Notes under the pieces: model-generated | What the model saw: the letters and a program-made list of their open reading frames with translations, nothing else | Database searches by the model: none | Told to the model about the DNA's origin: nothing | In this document: positions 45,401-53,561 of the stretch, piece after piece | How the letters are laid out: the number at the start of each line of letters is the position of its first letter | Numbering within the stretch: the first letter of the stretch is position 1 | DNA from: SIG299 sp045531955 | GTDB taxonomy: Bacteria > Bacillota > Clostridia > Lachnospirales > Lachnospiraceae | Length of the DNA: 64,000 bases | Direction of reading: 5' to 3' | Assembly (NCBI GenBank): GCA_045531955.1 | Contig: JAZSFC010000028.1 | Span: 44,239 to 108,238, forward strand | Translations under genes and position numbers: made by a program

Positions 45401-46560
45401 CGCAAGATAATTGCAGAAATGGTATGGAGCAGTTTCTTGCCAGATTTGAAAATGGAAAACTTTTAAGCTTAGCAAAAGAAATTGGTGCAGAAAATATCCT
45501 ACTAATGGATATCAAAAATGTATTTTCGGTAGAATATTCAGCTTATTGGAATGATTCTACTGGAGAAGATGAATTGCTTAAGCTGATAACAGAATACGAG
45601 GCAGTTAAAGAAACGAACTTGCTACTGAATACTATGTGCTGTTCCTTAGATGAAACATTTAAAGTTTGGAGAGAAACTCTGAAATTTATTGGTTTCTCGC
45701 ATGAAGCAGTACAGAATAAATACCCTGAATTAAACAAGTTGTTTTCTATACTATTTAAGATTGCCAAAAAGGAAGACTTGTTACCAATTGACTTAAAGCA
45801 GTTTGTTGAAGAATTGAAGAATCATACTTCCGAAATAAAGGGAATTATGGAAAATAAGTTGCATGTGTTTATGGAAATATATAAACCATATCTGGAAGGG
45901 TTTACCGATGTGGAATGCGATGATGTTCGAAAGTCGATTACTACAGATATGTTTATTGTGGATATTACACAGGGCAATTCTAACGTAAAAAAAGCGGCTG
46001 ATGAGTACAGAAAGAATCAGATTAAAACTCAAATGTATAAGCTTTGGAGTGACAAGGCAGAAGGAGCTAAAAATCCAAGAGTTTGGTCTGAAAGATTTCG
46101 AACACCTATCTTATGTTGCATTAAGCCAGATGTTTATTCTGCTGCGAAAAAGGCATTTTCTGTATTAAATGCAAGTGTGCATAGTGACACAGATATTAAG
46201 AGCACCATTGATTTTTTGGAAAATGCAGACTTTTTTGAAGAAATTGCTGATGCTAATTATAGGGACGTCTGTTTCCGCAAAGTGATTGTTGGCGAATATG
46301 CTAAATTACTCTGCGACTTGAATTATGTTAAGGATGTTATTGATGCCATGGGGTATGATGTGTATGAATGGATAGACAACCCAGAAGTCAAAAATAAGAT
46401 TAAGGCATTGGCGACAGCAGAGTATGATGCGGGTGGAAGCGATAGTGTTATTGATTTTATCAAGACAATGCCTGATGCTGATGTGAAAAATTGGTTGAGT
46501 GAATTGGTTAAAAAAGATATGACTTTAGGACTTAGAATTATTTCAAGTGGAGGAAAATAG
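42418..46560 (+). CDS. brxC: BrxC/PglY-type large ATPase (BREX)
   Basis: A 1380-residue protein. The P-loop GAYGTGKS lies at residues 62-69 and a Walker B-like NNLKIVFVWDEFSDFF near 240. The length and a long helical C-terminal region fit BrxC/PglY, the large ATPase present in every BREX type. I place the start at 42418, nine bases after GAGGAGG and one base after the brxP stop; an ATG at 42400 is inside brxP and has no ribosome site. It probably assembles with PglZ and the modification enzyme on DNA. Strongly AT-rich codons. Confidence 0.88.
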   Translation: MANKYCDYFEVNEEYFPCFDESAINSGVTWDDTYPHKTFLELLSMTEKMLGGTTNRSLWIHGAYGTGKSKCAYALKKILEVPEDEIRAYWDKYEQLRNNKPLLEKLLGHKEQGIVCAYRYASGSISNPQQLFMAVQESVKAALEKQNIPYKGENTLKECVITWLEDPYHKNFINDLLKKPEWTSTFSQSNADEMINTLRKSDDVAALMNNIFKLAAQECITALSLDADSLRNWLLDIIKQNNNLKIVFVWDEFSDFFRQNRNSLSEFQKLIAICQEAPFYFVVVTHPISSISTNDDSWKIVQQRFDKVEISMPSNIAFDLIADAFKPKSEAAEAWDILTDDLYAQTHSSRQAVMKAADVSKETVMRNMLPLHPVAAMVLKNIATAYQANQRSMFDFIKTPKEMDTKAFQWFIQNFGPADERPLITVDMLWDFFYVKGSGYLSSDIKLILDTFPQQTMLNEKEKVVLKAILIMQAIDQRLGGSIDVLKPTDQNLSYAFEGDYIFENECKGLAKGLVAKGILILSPIGDNKKVYNAAVLAGDGAKIEGYKKEIRDKSAISKLVGEADLLATALSLPPALKLRYGIAADTGALPVVTSTDFMKTMDVLRHKDTGWHFKAVLAVAKTEEEAQSFRNTIRNTVSNEEYRDIVVIDALSTPLGIEAFEHYVDYAAMALYYQGNNNQQSKDNARKAKEVLNREWKDRIYSGQLIVYSYANKEGEKANNASEVYSILQTIVLNKYSHVADFTKGLTETQLKLTNAKQVARYGLGGVEIKGLIAGCEKSVLGKVWNKTEYWNDAELSGEHIVVIKKAVDKIIKSSFDYSGKISIGEIYDYLEGTFGFSQCNLSAFITGFLLREYSDNPYRSMNEEGHRESMTPDKLAEMIGNYIGKTPKTTYIVNLTDEEKAFYELTEKAWGIEGDKCTSPSHAGSLIKSKMKGLGYPVWCLEDVDTAGVFDLVKQYISLVQSEGDKSHDIANEIGKIAIQRPSSAENLKRLLTQDNCRNGMEQFLARFENGKLLSLAKEIGAENILLMDIKNVFSVEYSAYWNDSTGEDELLKLITEYEAVKETNLLLNTMCCSLDETFKVWRETLKFIGFSHEAVQNKYPELNKLFSILFKIAKKEDLLPIDLKQFVEELKNHTSEIKGIMENKLHVFMEIYKPYLEGFTDVECDDVRKSITTDMFIVDITQGNSNVKKAADEYRKNQIKTQMYKLWSDKAEGAKNPRVWSERFRTPILCCIKPDVYSAAKKAFSVLNASVHSDTDIKSTIDFLENADFFEEIADANYRDVCFRKVIVGEYAKLLCDLNYVKDVIDAMGYDVYEWIDNPEVKNKIKALATAEYDAGGSDSVIDFIKTMPDADVKNWLSELVKKDMTLGLRIISSGGK

Positions 46561-46564
46561 GATT

Positions 46565-48820
46565 ATGCTATGTTTGGAAGTTGCTAAATATATTGAAACA
46601 CCAAAAGGATTACCGTTTTTTTATGTAGTAGGTGATATCGAGTATATGGATGTTTTAAATGAATTAAAACAAAATGGTTTGTCAGTAGTTAGGGCAAGTC
46701 AATTTTGTCGTAGCAATGATAGATTTCCAGATATAGATGAAATGATTGATTATTTTAGGACTCTTGATGTGGATTTTAAGGATAACAAATTTGTTGTGAT
46801 TGGATTAGGCGAATACCTTGCGTTACGTGGGAGTGAGGATGCAAAACAAGTATTGCGTCGACTTAAGAATGTTACTCTTGGTAACGCAAGGGTGGTCTTT
46901 TTGTTACGTGCTATTTCAAGACAAGTTAAAGATATTGTATTAGAAGATAATAGAATTATTGCAAAGAAATTGGTATATTTTAGCGAAGAAATATTGACTA
47001 ATATTACTATTACAAACAATAAATTTTTGGGATATGAAGAGAATACATATGGTGTTAGACAACTTTTGATTAAACTGGAAGAAGGGGTGACAGGGTGCAT
47101 TGAAATGTTTTCGGAACTTAATTATTCAGATTCAATGTTGCCTGTAACAACAGTAGATAGGGCATTTGCTGTGTTAAGTCGAATGTATTCAGAACTACTC
47201 CGGGTCGAAGCATGTGGAAAAGAAGAACAGTGGGGTAGATTATTAGATAAAGTATCAGCAGATACTGACTATTGGAAGAGGACTTTAGAGAGTTATTTAA
47301 ATTATGAAAGTGAAATAGAAGATTATTTGTTAGTAGAAGGATATAAAAACTGGATATATTTTTTGAATTTGAAATTACATCAGGATAAAATTCAAAATGA
47401 ATATCTTAGTTATGTAGTAGAACTTACAGAGGATGCAGATAAGTTAAAGTATAATATATTAGTAGAGATTACAAAAGTATCACATATTGACAGAAGATAC
47501 AAAAGATTATACGCTGCTCGTAAAAAATTAGTTAAGAACTTTTCAGAGTCTGATATAGCGATTTTTGTGGCAGAAAATAAAGTAAATCTTGACGAAGAAA
47601 TTTATAGATACACTGATAATACAGATTTAGAGAAAAAGCAGATAGTAAGTTGGGTTGCGGAACATGGATGGAATGATATTATTGCAGAAATATACCCTGA
47701 TTTGGGGATGTATATGAAACAATATCATTTCAACTGTGGGAGTGCTTCGACACAATTAACAGAATATTTTGATTTATATAAAAAACAAAAAGTTGAGAAT
47801 CGAATATATGATAATTTTATGGAACTAGTGTATAAGTATGGGAAAGATTATTTGTATGCTAAATTACAAACTAAAAATGTAGCAATTAATAAAATAGACG
47901 ATAAGGCATCGGCAATGCTCTACTGGATTGATGCCTTGGGAGTGGAGTACTTATCTTATATATCGGAATTGGCCAGAAGAAAAGGTCTATCCTTGCATGT
48001 TGAAGTTGCACGAGCCAATTTACCAACCTTTACGTGTACAAACCGAGCTTTTTTTGATAATTGGTCGGGACTTAAAAAGTATAAAGAAGAAGAACTTGAC
48101 GACACAAAGCACAAGAAAAAGGGTGGATATTTTTATACCGAGGAGAAGAAACCGATTCATCTTGTGAAAGAGCTTGAAATAATTAAGAGAGCTATAGAGC
48201 GTGCTAAAACATCGTTAGCAATGCATGAATGTCGGAAATTTGTTATTGCGAGTGACCATGGTGCATCAAGATTGGCAGTGATAAAAAGAGATGAAAAGCC
48301 GCATCCAACAGATACTCAAGGAGAACACTCTGGAAGATGTTGTAAAGCATATGATGAAAATGATAGAGAGTTTGTTATTGAAGAAAGTGGGTATTTTGTC
48401 AGAACTGATTATGGACGTTATAAAGGTAGTCGAGAGGCAAATGTAGAAGCACATGGAGGAGCATCTCTTGAAGAAATTTTGGTTCCAATTATAACATTGA
48501 CACTAAAAAAACAGATGGAGGTAGATATTAGAGTCTTAAATGAGGATTCGTTGCAAGCAGACAGACATAGTGGCACATATATTGAATTATATATTTCGGA
48601 TATTGTTAATACAGATAAAGTTAATGTAATAGTAGATGGAGTAAAATATCCTGCAAAATGTAAGGATAAATTGCACTACACTGTTGTGTTGACTGATGTT
48701 AAGCGACAGAAGGAATGCGAAATGGATGTTTATGACGGAGAAGATTTGATTGGTACAAAAGGTTTAGTGATAAAAGGAAAGACAGCAAGTGTGAACAGTG
48801 ATTTTGATGATTTGTTTTAA
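46565..48820 (+). CDS. pglZ: PglZ alkaline-phosphatase-superfamily protein (BREX)
   Basis: A 751-residue protein. The PglZ core occupies about residues 445-660, with YWIDALGVEY near 452 (first metal-binding aspartate) and VIASDHGASRLAV near 563 (Asp-His pair), the alkaline phosphatase-like metal site conserved in PglZ. A beta-rich C-terminal domain follows. I chose ATG 46565 with GGAGG eleven bases upstream; a GTG at 46547 would overlap brxC. PglZ is the signature protein of BREX systems. Confidence 0.9.
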   Translation: MLCLEVAKYIETPKGLPFFYVVGDIEYMDVLNELKQNGLSVVRASQFCRSNDRFPDIDEMIDYFRTLDVDFKDNKFVVIGLGEYLALRGSEDAKQVLRRLKNVTLGNARVVFLLRAISRQVKDIVLEDNRIIAKKLVYFSEEILTNITITNNKFLGYEENTYGVRQLLIKLEEGVTGCIEMFSELNYSDSMLPVTTVDRAFAVLSRMYSELLRVEACGKEEQWGRLLDKVSADTDYWKRTLESYLNYESEIEDYLLVEGYKNWIYFLNLKLHQDKIQNEYLSYVVELTEDADKLKYNILVEITKVSHIDRRYKRLYAARKKLVKNFSESDIAIFVAENKVNLDEEIYRYTDNTDLEKKQIVSWVAEHGWNDIIAEIYPDLGMYMKQYHFNCGSASTQLTEYFDLYKKQKVENRIYDNFMELVYKYGKDYLYAKLQTKNVAINKIDDKASAMLYWIDALGVEYLSYISELARRKGLSLHVEVARANLPTFTCTNRAFFDNWSGLKKYKEEELDDTKHKKKGGYFYTEEKKPIHLVKELEIIKRAIERAKTSLAMHECRKFVIASDHGASRLAVIKRDEKPHPTDTQGEHSGRCCKAYDENDREFVIEESGYFVRTDYGRYKGSREANVEAHGGASLEEILVPIITLTLKKQMEVDIRVLNEDSLQADRHSGTYIELYISDIVNTDKVNVIVDGVKYPAKCKDKLHYTVVLTDVKRQKECEMDVYDGEDLIGTKGLVIKGKTASVNSDFDDLF

Positions 48821-48836
48821 TGTTGGAGGTTGTTAC

Positions 48837-50330
48837 ATGGATTGTTCTGAAAAACTGAGGAATTGTTTTGATGAAATGGTAGTATATAAAGACCTAAAGA
48901 AGACTAATTTTTTCTCGGCGCTAAGTTTACCTGCGTTTATGCGTGATTGGTTGCTGAAGAAGTTTGAAGATGAGAATGGAGAATTTGATAAAGAAGAATT
49001 AACTCGATTTGTAAAAAAATTTATTCCTCGTAAGGATGATTGGAATGCTATCAAAAATCGGATAATAGTCGAAGGTGAGAAGGTAAAGTTTTTAGCAAAA
49101 ATATCAATTAATATTGATATTAGTACGAGTGAAGTTTCTTTTGCGCTTCCGGATTTCGGACTAGGTTTTAAAGATACAATTATTGAAAGTTATGTATGGG
49201 ACACTTGCAAAGATGAACTTGTAAGAAATCAAGATACATGGGGAATGATAGAACTAGGATATCGTGCTCCAGATGATTTTGATATTGAGTTTGAATATGA
49301 AAGAAAAACATCTAGAGCGAAAAGTTCTAAAACGGGTAAAATTAAGTTGATTTCATTTAAGAATTTTTGCCCATATAATATCGATCTGGATGTATACAAA
49401 GATGCCAGAAAAGATTTTACAACAGAGGAATGGTTAGATGTTCTGCTTGGTGCGGTGGATTATAATGCAACTGGATATAAGTCCGAAGAAGAAAAGCTAA
49501 CTATGCTCACCCGTTTACTTCCATTTGTGGAAAAAAGATTGAATTTGATTGAACTTGCGCCAAAGGGAACGGGGAAATCATATTTGTTCGGAAATGTGAG
49601 TAGGTATGGCTGGCTATCATCTGGTGGAATTATGAGCAGAGCAAAAATGTTTTATGACCAGACAAAACGTCGAGAAGGTTTGATTGCAGGGAATGATTTT
49701 GTAACTTTAGATGAAGTGCAGACAATCAAGTTTACAGATACAGACGAGATGAGAGCGGCATTAAAAGGATATTTAGAACAGGGAAATTACACTGTTGGGG
49801 ATTATAAAGGTGTGGCAGATGCTGGAATGGTCTTATGTGGTAACATTCGCAAAGAAATCATGGATGCAGACGGATATGAAAATATGTTTGTTGAATTACC
49901 AGAAGTATTTCATGAATCTGCTTTGATTGAACGTTTTCATGGATTTATTAAGGGGTGGAATATCCCAAGAATGAATGATGATCTAAAGGTGTGTGGTTGG
50001 GCGTTGAATTCGGAATACTTTTGCGCAATATTGCACGATTTGCGTAGTGACATGTCATATAGAACGATTGTGGATGAACTGGTAGTGGTACCAGACGGTG
50101 CAGATACTCGTGATACAGAAGCGGTAAAGCGAATAGCTACAGCATATTTAAAGTTAATATTCCCACATGTTCAAAGGGCTTCTGACATATCTGCGCGTGA
50201 ATTTAAAAGGTATTGCTTGGATAGGGCTAGACGTATGAGAGATACCATTAAATATCAATTGGGATTGTTAGATGTTGAATATACTGGAAAGGACTTGCCA
50301 GTATTTGCGATAAGGGAAATTGAGGAGTAG
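48837..50330 (+). CDS. brxL: BrxL AAA+ protein, short form without a visible Lon protease domain
   Basis: A 497-residue protein. After an N-terminal domain of about 200 residues comes an AAA+ ATPase with Walker A APKGTGKS near 243 and Walker B-like DFVTLDEVQTI near 286, plus LCGNIRKE and ALIERFHGFIKGW sensor and arginine-finger regions. BREX type 1 BrxL is near 680 residues and has a C-terminal Lon-like protease domain. Here only about 120 residues follow the AAA+ core and I see no Ser-Lys dyad motif. The ATG at 48837 follows TTGGAGG. Confidence 0.85.
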   Translation: MDCSEKLRNCFDEMVVYKDLKKTNFFSALSLPAFMRDWLLKKFEDENGEFDKEELTRFVKKFIPRKDDWNAIKNRIIVEGEKVKFLAKISINIDISTSEVSFALPDFGLGFKDTIIESYVWDTCKDELVRNQDTWGMIELGYRAPDDFDIEFEYERKTSRAKSSKTGKIKLISFKNFCPYNIDLDVYKDARKDFTTEEWLDVLLGAVDYNATGYKSEEEKLTMLTRLLPFVEKRLNLIELAPKGTGKSYLFGNVSRYGWLSSGGIMSRAKMFYDQTKRREGLIAGNDFVTLDEVQTIKFTDTDEMRAALKGYLEQGNYTVGDYKGVADAGMVLCGNIRKEIMDADGYENMFVELPEVFHESALIERFHGFIKGWNIPRMNDDLKVCGWALNSEYFCAILHDLRSDMSYRTIVDELVVVPDGADTRDTEAVKRIATAYLKLIFPHVQRASDISAREFKRYCLDRARRMRDTIKYQLGLLDVEYTGKDLPVFAIREIEE

Positions 50331-50336
50331 TTAGAA

Positions 50337-50531
50337 ATGGCAAAGTGTTATGTATGTGGTAAAGAAAATCTAAGTAAGAATGAAATTGGACTTGTTAAGA
50401 AGATGATAGATAAAAAGAGCACAATGTTCTATTGTTTGCCATGTTTGGCAGAATATTTCGAAGTCACAGAAGATGAATTAGTTGCAAAAATTGAGGAATT
50501 TAAAGAAGAAGGATGTACTTTATTTAAGTGA
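50337..50531 (+). CDS. 64-residue zinc-ribbon protein of the defence operon
   Basis: A small protein with two CxxC knuckles, CYVCGKENL near residue 4 and FYCLPCLAEYF near residue 32, followed by a helix (TEDELVAKIEEFKEEGC). It is translated six bases after brxL and ends seven bases before the cysteine desulfurase. A zinc- or iron-sulfur-binding adaptor, perhaps a sulfur acceptor, is possible. No known family is assigned. Confidence 0.7.
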   Translation: MAKCYVCGKENLSKNEIGLVKKMIDKKSTMFYCLPCLAEYFEVTEDELVAKIEEFKEEGCTLFK

Positions 50532-50538
50532 GGTATGT

Positions 50539-51663
50539 ATGAAATCATATATATATGCAGATAATGCGGCAACATCAAAATTAGATATGGAAGCATTTGA
50601 AGCGATGAAAAAATATATGCTTGAGGAGTATGGAAATGCGTCACAACCATATTCGCTCTCGAGAAATCCTAAATTTGCACTCAAGGAAGCAAGAGCAATG
50701 ATTGCAAAGTGTATTAATGCTGAACCAGAAGAGATATTTTTTACTTCTGGTGGTACGGAAAGTGATAATTGGGCCTTAAAAGAAAGCATACCTTATCCTG
50801 GAACAGTGGTTACGAGTACAATAGAGCATCATGCAATTTTGAATACATGTAAATGTATTCAAAAAAAAGGAGGAAAAATTAAATTTGTCGAGGTAGATAG
50901 ATTTGGTATTGTAGATAGAAATTTGTTTGCGGAATATTTAAAAGGCGCACATATTGCTTCGATCATGCTGGTAAATAATGAAATAGGGACAATTGAACCA
51001 ATTACTGAATTAGCAGAGATGGCTCATAAAGAAAATGTTCTATTTCACACTGATGCAGTACAGGCGTTAGGACATATCCCTGTGGATGTGAAGAAATTAG
51101 ATGTAGATTTGTTATCTGCTTCTGCACACAAATTTAATGGCCCGAAAGGAATAGGTTTTCTGTATGTTAAGAAAGGAGTTTCGTTGTCTCCATATATTGA
51201 CGGTGGGAAGCAAGAACTTGGGTTGCGGGCTGGAACGGAAAATGTTGCTTCTATAGTCGGGATGGCCGTTGCGTTAAAGAATAATATTGAAAAACTGAAT
51301 GAAAACAGCCGATATATTCGATATCTCGAAAGCATGTTAATACAAGGATTAGTTGATGCTAAAATTGATTTTGTGCGTAATGGAATTAATCATGTTCCTG
51401 GCAACTTGAGTCTTTCTTTCAAGGGATATGAAGGAGAAATGCTTTTGCACAGACTGGACTTATTGGGAATATGTATTTCTACTGGTTCCGCATGCGATAG
51501 CGTTAATACGCAGGTATCTCATGTTTTGAAGGCGATTAGACTAGATAAAGAATATGCCGAAGGTACGATTAGAATATCATTAGGAAAGAATAATACTGAA
51601 AGTGAAGTTCAAGAGATATTAAATGCAATTATCAAGATTATAAAAAGCAAAAATATACAGTAG
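50539..51663 (+). CDS. Cysteine desulfurase (NifS/IscS family, DndA/SspA-like role)
   Basis: A 374-residue PLP enzyme that mobilises sulfur from cysteine. The PLP lysine is K198 in SAHKFNGPKG, preceded by HTDAVQALGH, and the catalytic cysteine is C319 in ISTGSACDS. The start ATG follows AGTGAGG. In dnd and ssp phosphorothioation systems a desulfurase of this family feeds the PAPS reductase-like partner, and here the partner (brxP) is in the same operon. Housekeeping iron-sulfur assembly is the alternative, but no IscU/SufU scaffold is adjacent. Confidence 0.9.
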   Translation: MKSYIYADNAATSKLDMEAFEAMKKYMLEEYGNASQPYSLSRNPKFALKEARAMIAKCINAEPEEIFFTSGGTESDNWALKESIPYPGTVVTSTIEHHAILNTCKCIQKKGGKIKFVEVDRFGIVDRNLFAEYLKGAHIASIMLVNNEIGTIEPITELAEMAHKENVLFHTDAVQALGHIPVDVKKLDVDLLSASAHKFNGPKGIGFLYVKKGVSLSPYIDGGKQELGLRAGTENVASIVGMAVALKNNIEKLNENSRYIRYLESMLIQGLVDAKIDFVRNGINHVPGNLSLSFKGYEGEMLLHRLDLLGICISTGSACDSVNTQVSHVLKAIRLDKEYAEGTIRISLGKNNTESEVQEILNAIIKIIKSKNIQ

Positions 51664-51685
51664 GAAAAGTAGGTGAATGAAAGAA

Positions 51686-52213
51686 ATGGAAACATTGTAT
51701 GATCCTGTTCAAAGTCACATCGGGGACTTTAGACCGCAGATTACTTTATGCCCAGAGTTATGGGAAAAATTCAATTTAGATGGAATAGATGTTGATTATT
51801 CTAAGTGGGAACACGTTAAGATGATTGAATCGGGGAATTTGAGTGAGGAAATCAATAGAATTCCATCAGATTATGGAGGGATATATGTGTATGCAATAGT
51901 TCCGCAAGTGATTCCTAGTTGTGGAGTGTACTTGATGTATATCGGTAAAGCAACAAAAACGCAAAATGAAAACTTAAGGGCTAGAGTAAGGGCGTACAAA
52001 AGACAATTTGGAAGCAAATATAATCGTACAAAGTTACATACCTTATTTACGCAGTGGGGAGAATATATATATGTATATTATTTGCCTATGAATTCTAGTG
52101 CAGAGGACATAAAAGAATTGGAAGATAGACTGATCGCTGCTTATGGAAAGCCACCTTGCAATAAAGAGGTGCTTATTAAAGCTGTTAAGGATGCAGTGGA
52201 TGCGGTTTTATAA
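51686..52213 (+). CDS. GIY-YIG nuclease-like protein of the defence operon
   Basis: A 175-residue protein from ATG 51686 (AGGTG ten bases upstream; an ATG at 51677 is too close to that site). Residue numbers here count from 51677. GIY at 68-70 in DYGGIYVYAI, YIG at 88-90 in YLMYIGKAT, a basic segment LRARVRAYKR, a likely metal-binding E149 in KELEDRL, and N162 in GKPPCN match the GIY-YIG catalytic pattern in order and spacing. It could be the restriction effector that cuts unmodified or modified DNA, which BREX systems are not generally known to encode. Confidence 0.75.
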   Translation: METLYDPVQSHIGDFRPQITLCPELWEKFNLDGIDVDYSKWEHVKMIESGNLSEEINRIPSDYGGIYVYAIVPQVIPSCGVYLMYIGKATKTQNENLRARVRAYKRQFGSKYNRTKLHTLFTQWGEYIYVYYLPMNSSAEDIKELEDRLIAAYGKPPCNKEVLIKAVKDAVDAVL

Positions 52214-52225
52214 AAGGAGGTCAAA

Positions 52226-53458
52226 ATGAAGATTCCGGTAATTCGTGGTCATATTGGTGATTGGAGATATTATACAGGGGTAATGAAATTCTCTGAAATT
52301 GCGAGATTAGTAACTCCATCAGTAGATGAATTTTGTAATCCTAGTTGTTTAAATGATTTATTGCAAAGGCAGCTTACGGATAATTACTTGGCAATTAAGA
52401 ATTATATTCTTACAGATAATCAACGTTTTTTTAATGCAATCGTGCTAGCTATCTATGACGGTGATCCGAAATGGTTAGAGATAGAGTTTGGTGACGAGTA
52501 TGAAACATATAATAATGTTGGTTTTTTAGATTTAAATGAAAGTGCTGTAAGGATTTTTCCTGTGGATGGTCAACATCGAGTGAAGGGCATTATTGAAGCT
52601 ATATCAGAAAACAACTTGATTGAAGACGAGGAAGTGGCAGTTATTATAATTGGTCATAAAAATGATATTGCAGGGAAAAGAAGAACACGAAAATTATTTT
52701 CAACGTTGAATAGACGAGCAAAACCAGTTGGAGATAATTATCAAATTGCTTTAGATGAAGATGATCTAGTGGCAATTGTTACGCGTGAGATTGTAGAAGA
52801 GATATCACTTTTCCAAAAAGAAAGACTGATTAATTATAAATCAAAACAGATACCAAATGGAAATAAGACAGCATTTACATCATTAGTGGCATTGTATCAA
52901 TGCAATGAATATCTTATACAAGCACATTTAGGGTTGAAGGATACAGAGTTTAAAGCATACAAATTGTGTAGACCGGAAGAAAATGTTATTGAACAAACAC
53001 TGATATATATAAGAGATTATTGGAATGCTTTTCTTTCGTGCTCATCTGTGCTTCAAGAATATTTAAAAATAGAATCGGAAGCGGCAGCTAATTATAGAAA
53101 TAAAGACGGAGGTAATGTATTATTTAGGCCGATAGGTATTATTGAATTTGTAAAGGCAACGGTTCTTTTGTCAAAGAGGAAAGAAATTGCGATTGAAGAG
53201 GCAATAAAAAATTTAAATAGAGTTCCACTGGAATTGAACAATGAAGTATGGAAAGGCGTAATGTGGGACGGCAAAAAAATAATTAATAGAGTGAATTTGA
53301 ATCTTATTAGGTATTTGATGCTTTATATTGAAGATAAAGACAATCTAACTGTGCAAGAAGTGGAAAAAATGGTTGAGTTGTATTCTGCAGCAATTAATTT
53401 TGATGGAGATCGAGAAAATATTTTGCCGATGCTAGATAACTTGATTACAAACAAATAA
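52226..53458 (+). CDS. DGQHR-domain protein (DndB-like)
   Basis: A 410-residue protein with the DGQHR motif at residues 114-118 (RIFPVDGQHRVKGI) and the downstream KRRTRKLFSTLNRRAKPV segment of the DndB/DGQHR family. DndB represses dnd operons in characterised systems, and the protein is a marker of phosphorothioation loci. Here it closes the operon, 12 bases after the GIY-YIG gene with AAAGGAGG upstream. It is the second independent link, besides the desulfurase, between this BREX operon and sulfur modification. Confidence 0.85.
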   Translation: MKIPVIRGHIGDWRYYTGVMKFSEIARLVTPSVDEFCNPSCLNDLLQRQLTDNYLAIKNYILTDNQRFFNAIVLAIYDGDPKWLEIEFGDEYETYNNVGFLDLNESAVRIFPVDGQHRVKGIIEAISENNLIEDEEVAVIIIGHKNDIAGKRRTRKLFSTLNRRAKPVGDNYQIALDEDDLVAIVTREIVEEISLFQKERLINYKSKQIPNGNKTAFTSLVALYQCNEYLIQAHLGLKDTEFKAYKLCRPEENVIEQTLIYIRDYWNAFLSCSSVLQEYLKIESEAAANYRNKDGGNVLFRPIGIIEFVKATVLLSKRKEIAIEEAIKNLNRVPLELNNEVWKGVMWDGKKIINRVNLNLIRYLMLYIEDKDNLTVQEVEKMVELYSAAINFDGDRENILPMLDNLITNK

Positions 53459-53561
53459 TAATGTGTGCTAGTCGTTGATAAGGCATTTATATGTGATAAT
53501 GGGAAATTGACAAATCATTTTGAAGTAGAATATTAAATTCCTTGTTACAGGAGGTGACACA

